NCBI GenBank assembly: GCA_902519075.1
Contig: CABYIO010000004.1
Span: forward strand, 1-49,909
Source of the DNA: an uncultured Bacteroidota bacterium
GTDB lineage: Bacteria > Bacteroidota > Bacteroidia > Flavobacteriales > Flavobacteriaceae
Direction of reading: 5' to 3'
Length of the DNA: 49,909 bases
A model generated the notes under the pieces. It had not been told where the DNA came from. It ran no database searches and saw only the letters and a list, made by a program, of their open reading frames with translations. The position numbers and the translations under genes were made by a program. This document shows positions 38,193 to 47,611 of the stretch, piece after piece. Positions within the stretch are counted from its first letter, which is position 1; each line of letters begins with the position of its first letter.

Positions 38193-39422
38193 TTATTGAA
38201 ATATAATTCCTATTTCTTCTAAATCTAACCAGAAAGAATTATATGATTTAGTCACTACTGAAGGATTGCAAATTATTATATTAGTTTTTATTGCTAAACA
38301 AGCAAAAGACATAGCCATTCTGTGATCATCATAAGTCTCAATCATAACATTAGGCTTTAAAGAATTTTTATTAGCAGCAAAGGAAATTGAATCATCATTA
38401 ATTGTTACTTTCAAATCAAATTTACTTAGTTCATTTCTCAAAGCTATAAGTCGATCAGTCTCCTTTATCTTTAATGTATGAAGGCCTGTTAAATGGCAAG
38501 AGTAACCAAGTCCCAAACATGTGACAGAAATTGTTTGAGCTAAATCAGGATTTGAAGTCAAATCATATGAAAATGCATCAATATTAGATTTGACTTTTTC
38601 TAGCTTTATTTTTTCTCCAATATAAATCGTTTTCACCCCAAATACTTTATAAATGTCTGCAATTTTTGAGTCCCCCTGCAAGCTTGAGATATTGAATTTG
38701 GACAATGTCAGATTATATCCGATTTCAGCCATAGCTACAATTGAATAAAAATATGATGCGGAAGACCAATCTGATTCAATTGAAAATTTAATCGGATTAA
38801 TATTTTCAAGTTCAAATACTTTAAAATAATTTTTTTTTGAAATAATTTTTACGCCAATTTTGTTTAATAAACTAACTGTCATATCAATATAAGGTGTAGA
38901 GGTTTCTCTACCTACAAGCTCTATTTCTAAGCCACCTTTTATCTTTGGAGCTATTAATAATAAAGATGATATGTATTGACTACTTTTAGAAGTGTCAATT
39001 TGTAATTTATTTCTTGTAAATTTTGATGGCTTAATTAAAAGCGGCGGATAACCTTCTTTATCTATATAATCAATTGAGGCACCTATTTGTCTAAGAGAAT
39101 CAACTAATATTTCAATTGGACGATTATGCATCCTTTTTGACCCTGTTAATTTAATATCCACTTGGGATATTAAACATAAGTATGACGTTAAAAATCTCAT
39201 GGCAGTTCCTGCATGACCTACATTAATAACCTTAGATTTTGTATTAATTGCATTAAGCAAATAATTTGTATCATCTGAATTTGAGATGTTTTCTAAATAA
39301 ATATTTTCAAATAATGAACTTAAAATAATTAACCTATTTGATTCACTTTTTGAACCTGGTAAAATTATATTTGCATGCCTAAGCTCAGCTTTATTTAAAT
39401 ATAATTTAGTCAAGCTTTTCAT
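38193..39422 (-). CDS. aroA: 3-phosphoshikimate 1-carboxyvinyltransferase (EPSP synthase)
   Basis: A 409-residue enzyme of the shikimate pathway that joins PEP to shikimate 3-phosphate. It has [20 protein letters not shown] at the N-terminus, [16 protein letters not shown] near residue 70, [18 protein letters not shown] and [15 protein letters not shown] near the end, covering both substrate-binding halves. The start overlaps the mazG-like gene by 17 bases. It is the last gene of the long run that begins with the pheA leader, so its supply of chorismate precursors may be co-regulated with pheA and tyrA. Confidence 0.96.
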   Translation of the reverse strand: MKSLTKLYLNKAELRHANIILPGSKSESNRLIILSSLFENIYLENISNSDDTNYLLNAINTKSKVINVGHAGTAMRFLTSYLCLISQVDIKLTGSKRMHNRPIEILVDSLRQIGASIDYIDKEGYPPLLIKPSKFTRNKLQIDTSKSSQYISSLLLIAPKIKGGLEIELVGRETSTPYIDMTVSLLNKIGVKIISKKNYFKVFELENINPIKFSIESDWSSASYFYSIVAMAEIGYNLTLSKFNISSLQGDSKIADIYKVFGVKTIYIGEKIKLEKVKSNIDAFSYDLTSNPDLAQTISVTCLGLGYSCHLTGLHTLKIKETDRLIALRNELSKFDLKVTINDDSISFAANKNSLKPNVMIETYDDHRMAMSFACLAIKTNIIICNPSVVTKSYNSFWLDLEEIGIIFQ

Positions 39423-39732
39423 TTGAATGGTGTCTTTCGTGGTCTCTATTCGCCTTCATATCTAACCTTTCATCAAAAGCAGTTTGAAGATCTACTCCTG
39501 TTTGATTTGCAAGACATAGTAAAACAAATAAAACATCTGAAAGTTCTCCAGCTAAATCAATCTCTTTGTCAGTTTCTTTAAAACTCTGTTCACCATATTT
39601 TCGAGAAATAATTCTAGCAACCTCTCCCACTTCCTCAGTTAGCTGTGCCATATTTGTTAATTCATTAAAATATCTTACACCATGATTTTTTATCCAATTG
39701 TCAACTTTAATCTGTAAGTTTTTTATTTCCAT
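39406..39732 (-). CDS. MazG-like nucleotide pyrophosphohydrolase
   Basis: A 108-residue all-helical protein. The metal-binding signature is split as in the family: QLTEEVGEVARIISRKYGE and DLAGELSDVLFVLLCLANQTG, with the E-E-x-x-E and E-x-x-D metal residues. Such enzymes hydrolyse NTPs, often damaged ones, to NMPs. The ATG at 39732 gives the usual family N-terminus; a GTG at 39756 in frame is possible but would overlap the protease gene. The exact substrate is unknown. Confidence 0.85.
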   Translation of the reverse strand: MEIKNLQIKVDNWIKNHGVRYFNELTNMAQLTEEVGEVARIISRKYGEQSFKETDKEIDLAGELSDVLFVLLCLANQTGVDLQTAFDERLDMKANRDHERHHSNEKLD

Positions 39733-39748
39733 ATTTCTGTTTTTAATT

Positions 39749-42217
39749 TTAAACACCCTTCAGCGTTTCGTCAATCATTGAGATACAATAATTAAGGTGG
39801 CTTTTAGTAGACTTATCTGAATATTTCTTAATTGCTTTTTTTAAATCTTTTTTCAGTTCAATTAAAGAACCCATTGAAATTGATCTAATATCTGAAACAT
39901 CAACTTTAACACTGGTTATATAATCTTCCCAGCCCGGTCTTGAAGGTTGATCATTTTTCATAATAAATGCCAGTCGAGTAATATAGCTTCTCTGTAAATT
40001 TCTTCTATATATATCAATATTTTTACCTTTGCTTAACTCTGACCAGATTCCATCTTTTAAATCATCCATCATTTCGCCAATTGAATACGCGCTGAATCCA
40101 TTAAGAGCTTCGTTTTCAATCATTCTTGCCATTCTCCCAAAATCAAGTATCCTATTTAAATAAGCTGATTGTAATGATCTAATCCTTTCTGTAGTTCCTG
40201 CATATTCGATTTTATTAAGAATTTCTTTATTAATCATCCAATAGGGAGTTTCAAATAAATTTTGATTCAAAAAAATCAAACATGACTTTTGGTGTCTTTT
40301 ATTCACATGCGTATATACCGCTCCATCTTGATCAGAGGTTTTATAATACTGATATACACCTCCAATGTTGGTTGTTACATGTCCCATGTATCTTCGGAAT
40401 TGATTTAAAACCTGCGAATACATGTATTCTAACTCGTCATAATTCTCACCATCTTTGGTTGTCCATTCAATCAGGCTTGGAATAATTCTCTTAAGATTCT
40501 TTATTCCATATTTACTTGCTTTAATTGCATTATCACCTAAATCTTCAGTTTGGGAACTTGGATCTATACCACCGCTTGGCCCAAATCTGTACATTAAATC
40601 ATCCTCCTTTTCAATAATCCATTTTTTTAAAATATCTTTTTCTTCTTCTTCTGTAACATCAAGAATAGGTTTATACCCCCACATAACTGAAAATTTATCA
40701 TAAATACCAACATTTGGTGAATCCCAGTGAGATGGCATTAAAACTACTCCTTTATCTTCTGGCTGAGCAACATAATTAAATCGTGCATAATCCATAACGG
40801 AAGGTGCAGTTCCGTATTTTTTTGTGAAAGTTGCTGACCTAAGTGAATCAACAGGAAAAGCACTACTACTACCCATATTATGGGGAAGACCAATTGTATG
40901 TCCTACCTCATGTGCAGAAACAAATCGAATCAATTCACCCATCAATTCGTCTTTAAACTCAGTACTTCTTGCATCTGGATCTACAGCAGATGTCTGAATA
41001 AAATACCAGTTTCTAAGTAATTTCATTACGTTATGATACCAATTAATATCTGATTCTATTATTTCTCCTGATCTTGGATCACTAACATGAGGTCCATTCG
41101 CATTTAAAGTTGGTGAAGCTAAATATCTTACAACAGAATATCTAATATCTTCTGGACTCCAATCCGGGTCTTCATCCTTGGATGGAGGGTCTTTCGCTAT
41201 AATTGCATTTTTAAAACCAGCAGCTTCAAAAGCAGCTTGCCAATCTTCAATTCCCTGTTTTAAATATTTTCTCCACTTTTTTGGGGTTGCTCTGTCAACA
41301 TAATATACTATAGGTTTTTTTGGTTCAACCAATTCTCCCTTCTTATATTTTTCAATATCTTCATCTTTTATTTCCAATCTCCATCTGTCTAAATATCTAA
41401 CAGTCTCCGTTTCCTGATTATCAATTCCATAATCAGTTTGACTGGTTGTAAACCATCCAACTCTTTCATCATAATACCTCCTTTTCATTGGCTCTTTGGA
41501 TAACAGAATCATTGAATTATTTAAAATCATAGAAATCTGACCATTTTTGGCTTCAGAAGATTTATATGTTTTAATATGCTTTGCCTCAATATTCATAGGA
41601 AAACTTCTTATGGATTCAATAAATGAAAGTTTTGAATCTAACCCTGTAATTTTATTTCTCTTTCTGCTAAACTGTGGATATCCAAAAGATTTGATATCGT
41701 TTTTATATAAACTAGTAACATCTATGACTACTGAATTTTTATCGCTATTAGTAACCTCTATTTTAAAGCTTGCAATGATTGGTTCAAAATTGGCGTTTGA
41801 AACTGCTTCCTTTATTGGAAGTGAATCAGATGCATAATTTGAGTATGAAATTTCCTTTAATAAAATATTATTATTAAATCTTTGCCAGCTTAAAACCTGT
41901 TCACTCATTTTGTGACGATTAATCGGAATTTCTTTCGAAAGATTAACAATTCTGGTTACCATAAGCATATCTCTTCCTAAAAGACTATCATTTATTTCAT
42001 AATAATATTTATCTTCAACCTTATGAACATCAAATAAACCGTTGTCAGTTACAGCTTTTTCATTTATGATGTCTGAATAAACTTTTTCTTTTTTCTCCTT
42101 CTTATCTGGATTATCATCTTTGGAATTTTTTTCATCATTTTGTGAAAATGTCAAGAGACTCAACAAAAAAATGGAAATAAAAAAAGTGATTTTTTTGGTT
42201 TTTGTATAGGTTTTCAT
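39749..42217 (-). CDS. Exported zinc-dependent metalloprotease (DUF5117/DUF5118 type)
   Basis: An 822-residue exported protein with a signal peptide (KKITFFISIFLLSLLTFSQ). The zinc site is H436-E-V-G-H440-T-I-G-L-P-H446 with a later conserved MDYARFNYVAQPED, typical of metzincin-like proteases in this family. The N-terminal part (about 45-300) matches the DUF5118/DUF5117 beta-rich region (GLFDVHKVEDKYYYEINDSLLGRDMLMVTRI). No clear type IX C-terminal signal is seen. It is embedded between dtd and the mazG-like gene with 6- and 16-base gaps. The substrate is unknown. Confidence 0.88.
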   Translation of the reverse strand: MKTYTKTKKITFFISIFLLSLLTFSQNDEKNSKDDNPDKKEKKEKVYSDIINEKAVTDNGLFDVHKVEDKYYYEINDSLLGRDMLMVTRIVNLSKEIPINRHKMSEQVLSWQRFNNNILLKEISYSNYASDSLPIKEAVSNANFEPIIASFKIEVTNSDKNSVVIDVTSLYKNDIKSFGYPQFSRKRNKITGLDSKLSFIESIRSFPMNIEAKHIKTYKSSEAKNGQISMILNNSMILLSKEPMKRRYYDERVGWFTTSQTDYGIDNQETETVRYLDRWRLEIKDEDIEKYKKGELVEPKKPIVYYVDRATPKKWRKYLKQGIEDWQAAFEAAGFKNAIIAKDPPSKDEDPDWSPEDIRYSVVRYLASPTLNANGPHVSDPRSGEIIESDINWYHNVMKLLRNWYFIQTSAVDPDARSTEFKDELMGELIRFVSAHEVGHTIGLPHNMGSSSAFPVDSLRSATFTKKYGTAPSVMDYARFNYVAQPEDKGVVLMPSHWDSPNVGIYDKFSVMWGYKPILDVTEEEEKDILKKWIIEKEDDLMYRFGPSGGIDPSSQTEDLGDNAIKASKYGIKNLKRIIPSLIEWTTKDGENYDELEYMYSQVLNQFRRYMGHVTTNIGGVYQYYKTSDQDGAVYTHVNKRHQKSCLIFLNQNLFETPYWMINKEILNKIEYAGTTERIRSLQSAYLNRILDFGRMARMIENEALNGFSAYSIGEMMDDLKDGIWSELSKGKNIDIYRRNLQRSYITRLAFIMKNDQPSRPGWEDYITSVKVDVSDIRSISMGSLIELKKDLKKAIKKYSDKSTKSHLNYCISMIDETLKGV

Positions 42218-42223
42218 AAGTAT

Positions 42224-42664
42224 TTAGTTTTCTAAGATTATTGTTACAGGGCCATCGTTTATCAAATTAATTTTCATGTCAGCACCAAATTTTCCTGTTT
42301 GAATTTTTGTTTTAATATATGTTTGTAATTCTTTTATAAAACTATTATAAATTTTAATAGCATTTTCTGGTTTTGCAGCTTTAATAAAGCTTGGACGATT
42401 TCCTTTTTTTGTGTCTGCATATAAAGTAAATTGACTAACCAATAAAATTTCTCCATTTATATCATTTATATTTTTATTCATCTTTCCAAATTCGTCATTG
42501 AAAATTCTAAGTTTTGAAACTTTACTTGCGGTTTTATTCAAAAAACATTCATTATCATCTTCAGAAAGCCCAATGAATATTACCATTCCGTATCCAATTG
42601 AAGAATATGTTTTTTTATCAATTGTTAAATTTGATTGTATTACCCTCTGAATAACTAATTTCAA
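42224..42664 (-). CDS. dtd: D-aminoacyl-tRNA deacylase
   Basis: A 146-residue enzyme that removes D-amino acids (and glycine from tRNA-Ala) from mischarged tRNAs. The family motifs LLVSQFTLYAD and LINDGPVTIILEN at the active-site interface are present, and the length is typical. The start is TTG at 42664 (MKLVIQRVIQSNLTID). It lies 1 base after the rsgA stop and 6 bases before the protease gene. Confidence 0.96.
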   Translation of the reverse strand: MKLVIQRVIQSNLTIDKKTYSSIGYGMVIFIGLSEDDNECFLNKTASKVSKLRIFNDEFGKMNKNINDINGEILLVSQFTLYADTKKGNRPSFIKAAKPENAIKIYNSFIKELQTYIKTKIQTGKFGADMKINLINDGPVTIILEN

Positions 42665-42665
42665 T

Positions 42666-43595
42666 TTATCTGTGTTTTAAATTATCATCATTTATTATAT
42701 GAATATAACTATCATACCTAGATTTAGAAATTTCTCCAGAAGCAACTTTCTCCTTAACATAGCATTTAGGTTCATTTAAATGTATGCAATTATTAAACTT
42801 ACATTTTGACTTAACCTTTAAAAATTCTGGAAAAAAATTACTAATCTCATCTCTATTGTAATTAACTAATCCAAATCCTTTTATACCTGGTGTGTCAATG
42901 AGTTTAATATTATTATCTAAGTAATGAAGTTCTGCATATGTAGTCGTGTGTTTTCCTTGAAAATGTTGATCAGAAATATTACCAACTTTTAAATTTAATG
43001 TTGCATCAATTGAATTTATCAAAGAAGTTTTACCTACACCTGAATGTCCTCCCAACATTATGGTTTTATTTGAAATTTTCTTCTCCAATTCCTTAATCCC
43101 TTTACCCAAGTTTGCAGATGTTTTTATTGTTTCATAACCAATACCATCATAAATATTTATCAAGGAATTTAATAAAACTTTGTCTTTTTCATTATATAAA
43201 TCACACTTATTAAAGACCAGCAGAGTTTTGATTGAATAAGCTTCAGCGCTTACTAAAAATCTATCAATAAAACTAGTTGTTGTAATTGGGTTTCTTAAAG
43301 TTATAACTAGTAAAAGAAGGTCAATATTTGAAGCTAGAATATGAGTTTGCTTTGATAGATTAACGGACTTTCTTAAAATATAGTTTCTTCTTTCATATAT
43401 TTTTTTAATAATCCCAACTTCTTGCTGATCGTGGTCTTCAACATCAAATTCAACAAAATCTCCAACTACTACTGGGTTAGTACTATTTATATTTTCTAGT
43501 CTAAGTTTACCTTTTATCCTACAATCAAACGTATCACCGCTTTCAGACTTAACCGAGTACCAAGATCCTGTTGATTTGTATACTAATCCTTTCAA
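42666..43595 (-). CDS. rsgA: Ribosome small-subunit GTPase RsgA
   Basis: A 309-residue circularly permuted GTPase that checks 30S subunit maturation. An N-terminal OB domain (to about 75) precedes the G motifs in permuted order: VFNKCDLY (G4), GGHSGVGKTSLINSI (G1), FQGKHTTTYAELH (G2) and LIDTPGIKGFG (G3). The C-terminal zinc knuckle is C-x4-C-x-H-x5-C (CKFNNCIHLNEPKC). The start is TTG at 43595. It lies in the run between the aromatic pathway genes and dtd. Confidence 0.96.
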   Translation of the reverse strand: MKGLVYKSTGSWYSVKSESGDTFDCRIKGKLRLENINSTNPVVVGDFVEFDVEDHDQQEVGIIKKIYERRNYILRKSVNLSKQTHILASNIDLLLLVITLRNPITTTSFIDRFLVSAEAYSIKTLLVFNKCDLYNEKDKVLLNSLINIYDGIGYETIKTSANLGKGIKELEKKISNKTIMLGGHSGVGKTSLINSIDATLNLKVGNISDQHFQGKHTTTYAELHYLDNNIKLIDTPGIKGFGLVNYNRDEISNFFPEFLKVKSKCKFNNCIHLNEPKCYVKEKVASGEISKSRYDSYIHIINDDNLKHR

Positions 43596-43601
43596 ATATG
43601 T

Positions 43602-44684
43602 TTAATTTTTTAATATTTTTTCTTGGTGATTTATTGATTCTTGATGAATTGCCTTGAAAACTTTTAAAATAAATTCTTCACTTAAGTTTTTTTCATCTCC
43701 CTCTAGAATCATTTTTCCTAAAATTTCGTTCCATCTTTTAGACTGTAGAACAGCAACATTATTTTTTTTCTTCAAAAGACCAATTTTTTCTGAAACCTTC
43801 ATTCTGTTTCCTAAGATATTGATTAATTGATTGTCATGAACATTAATTTGAGCTCTTAAATTATCTAAATTATCTAAATATACTTCATCATTATTTGTAA
43901 TCCTTCTTACTGTTAAGTTCTTCGTTAAATCTTTTAAATTTTGAGGTGTGATTTGTTGTTTTGAATCACTCCAAGCATTATCAGGATCATTGTGTGATTC
44001 AATCATAAGGCCATCATAATTTAAGTCTAATGCAGTTTGACATAAATCAAAAATTAAATCTCTTCTACCAGCTATATGTGAGGGATCAAGAATAAGTGGT
44101 AAATCAGGAAGTTTTCTTTGAAGATCAATAGCAATTTGCCATTCTGGATTATTTCTATATTTTGTTTTTTCATATGTTGAAAATCCTCTGTGTATAGCCC
44201 CAATATTTTTAATATTTGAAGAATAAAATCTTTCAATTGCACCCATCCATAAAGATAAGTCTGGATTAACTGGGTTTTTAATTAATACAATTTTTTTAGT
44301 CCCGCGAAGAGCTTCAGCGATTTCTTGAACAATAAATGGACTAACTGTAGTTCTGGCGCCAATCCACAGAATATCAATTTCATTTTTAAGTGCTAGATCA
44401 ACATGGTTTGCATTTGCAACCTCAGTGGTGGTTAATATTCCTGTTTCTTCTTTTACTTTTTTCATCCATTGTAGAGCCAAAGACCCAACACCTTCAAAAT
44501 TTCCAGGCCTGGTTCTAGGTTTCCATATTCCAGCTCTGAATACGGTTGTATCAGAATCTTTAAGTTGACGAGCAATATCCAAAACTTGATTTTCAGTTTC
44601 TGCACTACATGGGCCAGCAATAAAAAGTGGATGAGGAAGATTCATGTCATCTAACCATTTTCTCAAATTTTTATTATTCTTCAT
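43602..44684 (-). CDS. Bifunctional DAHP synthase/chorismate mutase
   Basis: A 360-residue fusion. Residues 1-255 form a KDPG-aldolase-like (AroF I-beta) DAHP synthase: PLFIAGPCSAETENQV, FRAGIWKPRTRPGNFEG, GAIHRGFSTYEKTKYRNNP and LILDPSHIAGRRDLI. Residues about 265-360 are an all-helical type II chorismate mutase (LDNLRAQINVHDNQLINILGNRMKVSEKIGLLKKKNN). It joins the first step of the shikimate pathway to the branch to prephenate. It sits directly after tyrA in the pheA-led run. The fusion is common in Bacteroidota. Confidence 0.95.
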   Translation of the reverse strand: MKNNKNLRKWLDDMNLPHPLFIAGPCSAETENQVLDIARQLKDSDTTVFRAGIWKPRTRPGNFEGVGSLALQWMKKVKEETGILTTTEVANANHVDLALKNEIDILWIGARTTVSPFIVQEIAEALRGTKKIVLIKNPVNPDLSLWMGAIERFYSSNIKNIGAIHRGFSTYEKTKYRNNPEWQIAIDLQRKLPDLPLILDPSHIAGRRDLIFDLCQTALDLNYDGLMIESHNDPDNAWSDSKQQITPQNLKDLTKNLTVRRITNNDEVYLDNLDNLRAQINVHDNQLINILGNRMKVSEKIGLLKKKNNVAVLQSKRWNEILGKMILEGDEKNLSEEFILKVFKAIHQESINHQEKILKN

Positions 44685-44685
44685 T

Positions 44686-45540
44686 TTAATTTATTCCTTT
44701 TAATATTGTTTTTATATAATTAGTTGATTTTAATTGCAATTCAATCTCATTAAATCTATCGTCTTTAATCAGGTTATTCACTTGAATTAAATTATCGATA
44801 TAATCATTTAATGATTTAATAATATTTTCTTTATTATCCTCAAATATATCAGTCCACATTTCTGGAGAACTTTTTGCCAGTCTAACTGTTGATTCAAATC
44901 CACTACCTGCCATATCAAAAATATTTTTTTCATTCTTTTCTTTATCCATAACGGTTTTTCCTAGCATGAAGGAACTCAAATGTGACAAATGTGAAACATA
45001 TGCAATATGTTTATCATGAGAATCAGGATTCATATAACTAATCTTCATTTTCATTAAATTAAATATCTTCAATGCAATTTCTAACTTGGATTTATTTGTT
45101 CTATGTTTATCACAGATAATTATATTTTTATTGGTGAATAAGCCTTTGTGTGCTGCTGTTGGTCCTGAAAACTCAGTTCCAGCGATCGGGTGGGTAGCTA
45201 AGAAGTTTTCACGATTTGGATGATCTTTAATTGCACTACAAATACTATTTTTTGTAGAACCAAAATCAATAACTAAGGTATTTTTATTGACCTTGTCCAA
45301 AATATTTGGAAGTAAATTAATTATGGATTTAACCGGGACTGAAACAAGAATAATGTCTGCTTCAGATATTTCTGAAATACTAGACTTTTTATCAATGACA
45401 CCTAATTTATAAGCTTTATTTAAGTTGTTTTCTGACTTATCTATTCCAATGATTTTTGTTTTTGGAAATAATTTTCGCATTTCGATTGCAAAACTACCGC
45501 CAATAAGCCCAATACCAATTATATAAATTTTCATTTTCAT
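44686..45540 (-). CDS. tyrA: Prephenate dehydrogenase
   Basis: A 284-residue NAD(P)-dependent enzyme that makes 4-hydroxyphenylpyruvate, the tyrosine precursor. It has an N-terminal Rossmann fold with IGIGLIGGSFAIEMRK, the catalytic-region phrase FLATHPIAGTEFSGPTAA and a helical C-terminal dimer domain (AYVSHLSHLSSFMLGKTV, FDMAGSGFESTVRLAKSSPEMWTDI). There is no fused chorismate mutase or ACT domain. The start overlaps the aminotransferase stop (ATGA), and the next gene begins 1 base after its stop. Confidence 0.95.
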   Translation of the reverse strand: MKMKIYIIGIGLIGGSFAIEMRKLFPKTKIIGIDKSENNLNKAYKLGVIDKKSSISEISEADIILVSVPVKSIINLLPNILDKVNKNTLVIDFGSTKNSICSAIKDHPNRENFLATHPIAGTEFSGPTAAHKGLFTNKNIIICDKHRTNKSKLEIALKIFNLMKMKISYMNPDSHDKHIAYVSHLSHLSSFMLGKTVMDKEKNEKNIFDMAGSGFESTVRLAKSSPEMWTDIFEDNKENIIKSLNDYIDNLIQVNNLIKDDRFNEIELQLKSTNYIKTILKGIN

Positions 45541-46679
45541 ATTCTTTCAATCGCCTTTTTAATATTAACTTCTGAATTACAAAGAGAAAATCTTACATAG
45601 CCCTCACCATTTGAACCAAATATAGAACCTGGAGCAATAAATATCCCTTTTTCATAAAGAAGATCATCAATATATTCTTTTGAATTTTTTATTGAATTAA
45701 TTTTAGCCCAAACAAACATTCCAGATGATTTTTTTGAATATCTACAATTTAATTTATCAGCCAATTTCCATACTAAATTTCTTCTCTTTGAATACTCATC
45801 ATTTAAATTTAAAAACCAATCTTTTGATTGACTTAAGGCTGATATTGCACCCATTTGTAAGGGATAGAACATCCCGGAATCTATATTACTTTTAACTTTT
45901 AAAATATTTGAAATAAAATCAGATTTTCCTACTGCAAAACCTAAACGCCACCCTGCCATGTTAAAACTTTTACTTAATGAATTCAATTCAATACAAACAT
46001 CTTTTGCCCCTTCTACATTCATAATAGAAAGAGGTCTATCACTCAAAATAAAGCTGTAAGGATTGTCATTGACAATTAAAATATTATTGTCTATCGAAAA
46101 ATTGACCAATTCTGAAAAATGTGAAATTGAAGCTCTTGCTCCAGTTGGCATATGAGGATAATTCACCCACATTATTTTAACATTAGATAAATCAAGATTA
46201 TTCAATTGCTTAAAATCAGGCAACCAGTTATTTTTTTCTTTTAAATCATAATATATTATTTCATTGCCAATCAATTTTGTTATTGAAGAATAAGTAGGAT
46301 AACCAGGATTTGGTATTAATACCTTATCATTTTCTGATAAGAATGACATTGAAATGTGAAAAATACCTTCTTTGCTGCCAATCAACGGTAAGATTTCGGA
46401 TTCAAAATCTAAATCGCAATTGTAATGAAGTTTATAAAACTTTGATATTTGCTTTCTATAAGCACTTATTCCTGTGTAACTTTGATATTTATGAGCTCCC
46501 CTTTTGTCTAATGACTCTTTTAATTTTTCAAGAGCCATGTTGGGGGGTGATAAATCAGGACTTCCAATTCCAAGATTTATAATATCTTTTCCAGAATCAA
46601 CTAAAGATTTTACCTCTCTGAGTTTTGAGGAAAAATAGTATTCACTTATGGAATTAAGTCTTTGTGAAAATTTAATCAT
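45537..46679 (-). CDS. PLP-dependent aminotransferase, probably aromatic
   Basis: A 380-residue fold-type I aminotransferase. The start at ATG 46679 (MIKFSQRLNSISEYYFSSKL) fits the family; an in-frame ATG at 46700 is possible. It has INLGIGSPDLSPPNMALE, the cofactor-region NPGYPTYSSITKLIG and the PLP lysine in NSLSKSFNMAGWRLGFAVGK. The end GSNGEGYVRFSLCNSEVNIKKAIERI is typical. Its place between pheA and tyrA suggests it turns phenylpyruvate and hydroxyphenylpyruvate into Phe and Tyr. The substrate is inferred from position. Confidence 0.9.
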   Translation of the reverse strand: MIKFSQRLNSISEYYFSSKLREVKSLVDSGKDIINLGIGSPDLSPPNMALEKLKESLDKRGAHKYQSYTGISAYRKQISKFYKLHYNCDLDFESEILPLIGSKEGIFHISMSFLSENDKVLIPNPGYPTYSSITKLIGNEIIYYDLKEKNNWLPDFKQLNNLDLSNVKIMWVNYPHMPTGARASISHFSELVNFSIDNNILIVNDNPYSFILSDRPLSIMNVEGAKDVCIELNSLSKSFNMAGWRLGFAVGKSDFISNILKVKSNIDSGMFYPLQMGAISALSQSKDWFLNLNDEYSKRRNLVWKLADKLNCRYSKKSSGMFVWAKINSIKNSKEYIDDLLYEKGIFIAPGSIFGSNGEGYVRFSLCNSEVNIKKAIERI

Positions 46680-47499
46680 CTTTAGAATTTTTATATTCAC
46701 CTAAAACTTTAAACTCTTTAGCCATAATTTCTACAATTGATTTTGCTTTCAGGTAATGTTCCTTAATATCAAATGTAACATCGACAAAAAAAGAATATCT
46801 CCATGGAGTTTGAATTTTTGGCATGGATTGAATCTTGGTTAAATTTAATTTACAGTCACTTAATACATTTAAAATAGTTGCTAGGCTGCCTCTTTTGTGG
46901 TCCAATTCAAACTTCAAAGATGCTTTATTGATATTTTTATTTTCTGAGGGTCTAATATTTTTAAGTATTACAAATCTTGTTTGATTTTTTTTAATGGTCT
47001 GTATATTTTCTTGAATTATTTCAAGGTCATAAGTTTTACATGCTAATTCGCTAGCAATTGCTCCCAAGCCTTTTACTTTATTATCGGCAATTTTTTTTGC
47101 AATTTGAGCTGTATCTTTTTCCTCCACAAGTGTTATATCAGAATTGTTTTTAAAAAAATCTCTGCATTGAAGAAGAGCCATTGGATGTGACTGAACTTCT
47201 TTGATATCTTTTAAAGATTGCCCCTTTAAAGCCATTAAATTATGTGTTATCTGAAGATAATACTCGCCAACTATATGGATGTCATATTCATCAATCAATG
47301 CGTAGTTTGGTATAATTGAACCAGCGGTAGAATTTTCTATTGCCATTACAGCATAATCAATTTTTCCGTTATTAAGATTATATATCATTTCTTCAAAAGA
47401 AAGGAATTCAGCTAAGTGAATTTCTTTTCCAAAATAGTTGTTTGCAACTATGTGGTGAAATGATCCTTTAATACCCTGTATTCCTATATTTTTTTTCAT
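46672..47499 (-). CDS. pheA: Prephenate dehydratase
   Basis: A 275-residue enzyme that converts prephenate to phenylpyruvate for phenylalanine synthesis. The ATG at 47499 (MKKNIGIQGIKGSFHHIVAN) is chosen; the frame continues upstream to 47529, but that part is the terminator hairpin of the leader. The catalytic domain has AVMAIENSTAGSIIPNY, EVQSHPMALLQC and KKNQTRFVIL. A C-terminal ACT domain (about 193-275, ELDHKRGSLATILNVLSDCKLNLTKIQS) suggests feedback inhibition by phenylalanine. There is no fused chorismate mutase. It heads the aromatic amino acid run and overlaps the aminotransferase by 8 bases. Confidence 0.96.
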   Translation of the reverse strand: MKKNIGIQGIKGSFHHIVANNYFGKEIHLAEFLSFEEMIYNLNNGKIDYAVMAIENSTAGSIIPNYALIDEYDIHIVGEYYLQITHNLMALKGQSLKDIKEVQSHPMALLQCRDFFKNNSDITLVEEKDTAQIAKKIADNKVKGLGAIASELACKTYDLEIIQENIQTIKKNQTRFVILKNIRPSENKNINKASLKFELDHKRGSLATILNVLSDCKLNLTKIQSMPKIQTPWRYSFFVDVTFDIKEHYLKAKSIVEIMAKEFKVLGEYKNSKDD

Positions 47500-47526
47500 A
47501 AAAAAAAAGTCCCGAAACTTCGAGAC
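47500..47526 (-). terminator. Attenuator terminator immediately before pheA
   Basis: On the minus strand GTCTCGA pairs with the facing TCGGGAC (one wobble U-G pair, loop of about four bases at AGTT). Nine T (47500-47508) follow and touch the pheA ATG. It lies about 150 bases past the gapN stop but 0 bases from pheA, which fits an attenuator better than a simple end of gapN. Confidence 0.75.
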
Positions 47527-47611
47527 CATATTTAATTTTATATAATTTAATTACAACAGCCCCTATTCCCCCTCAAAATAAAAGAAATAATAAGTATTAA
47601 GACTGTAGTAA
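47519..47611 (-). promoter_or_regulatory. Phe/Tyr attenuator leader: alternative RNA pairings
   Basis: Two pairings can be seen in the minus-strand RNA. First, UUACUACAG (47603-47611, leader codons 4-7) faces CUGUUGUAA (47551-47559) with one U-U mismatch. Second, UUUGAGG (47571-47577, leader codons 16-18) can pair over seven positions, two of them wobble, with UCUCGAA (47519-47525), the 5' arm of the terminator. The second pairing would prevent terminator formation. A ribosome held at codons 4-6 would leave it free to form; a ribosome finishing the leader would cover it. This logic is inferred, not measured. Confidence 0.5.

Noticed and set aside
47500-47529. Longer pheA frame starting at 47529
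   Set aside because: The extra ten codons are the terminator hairpin and its T run read as protein; the conserved N-terminus begins at 47499.
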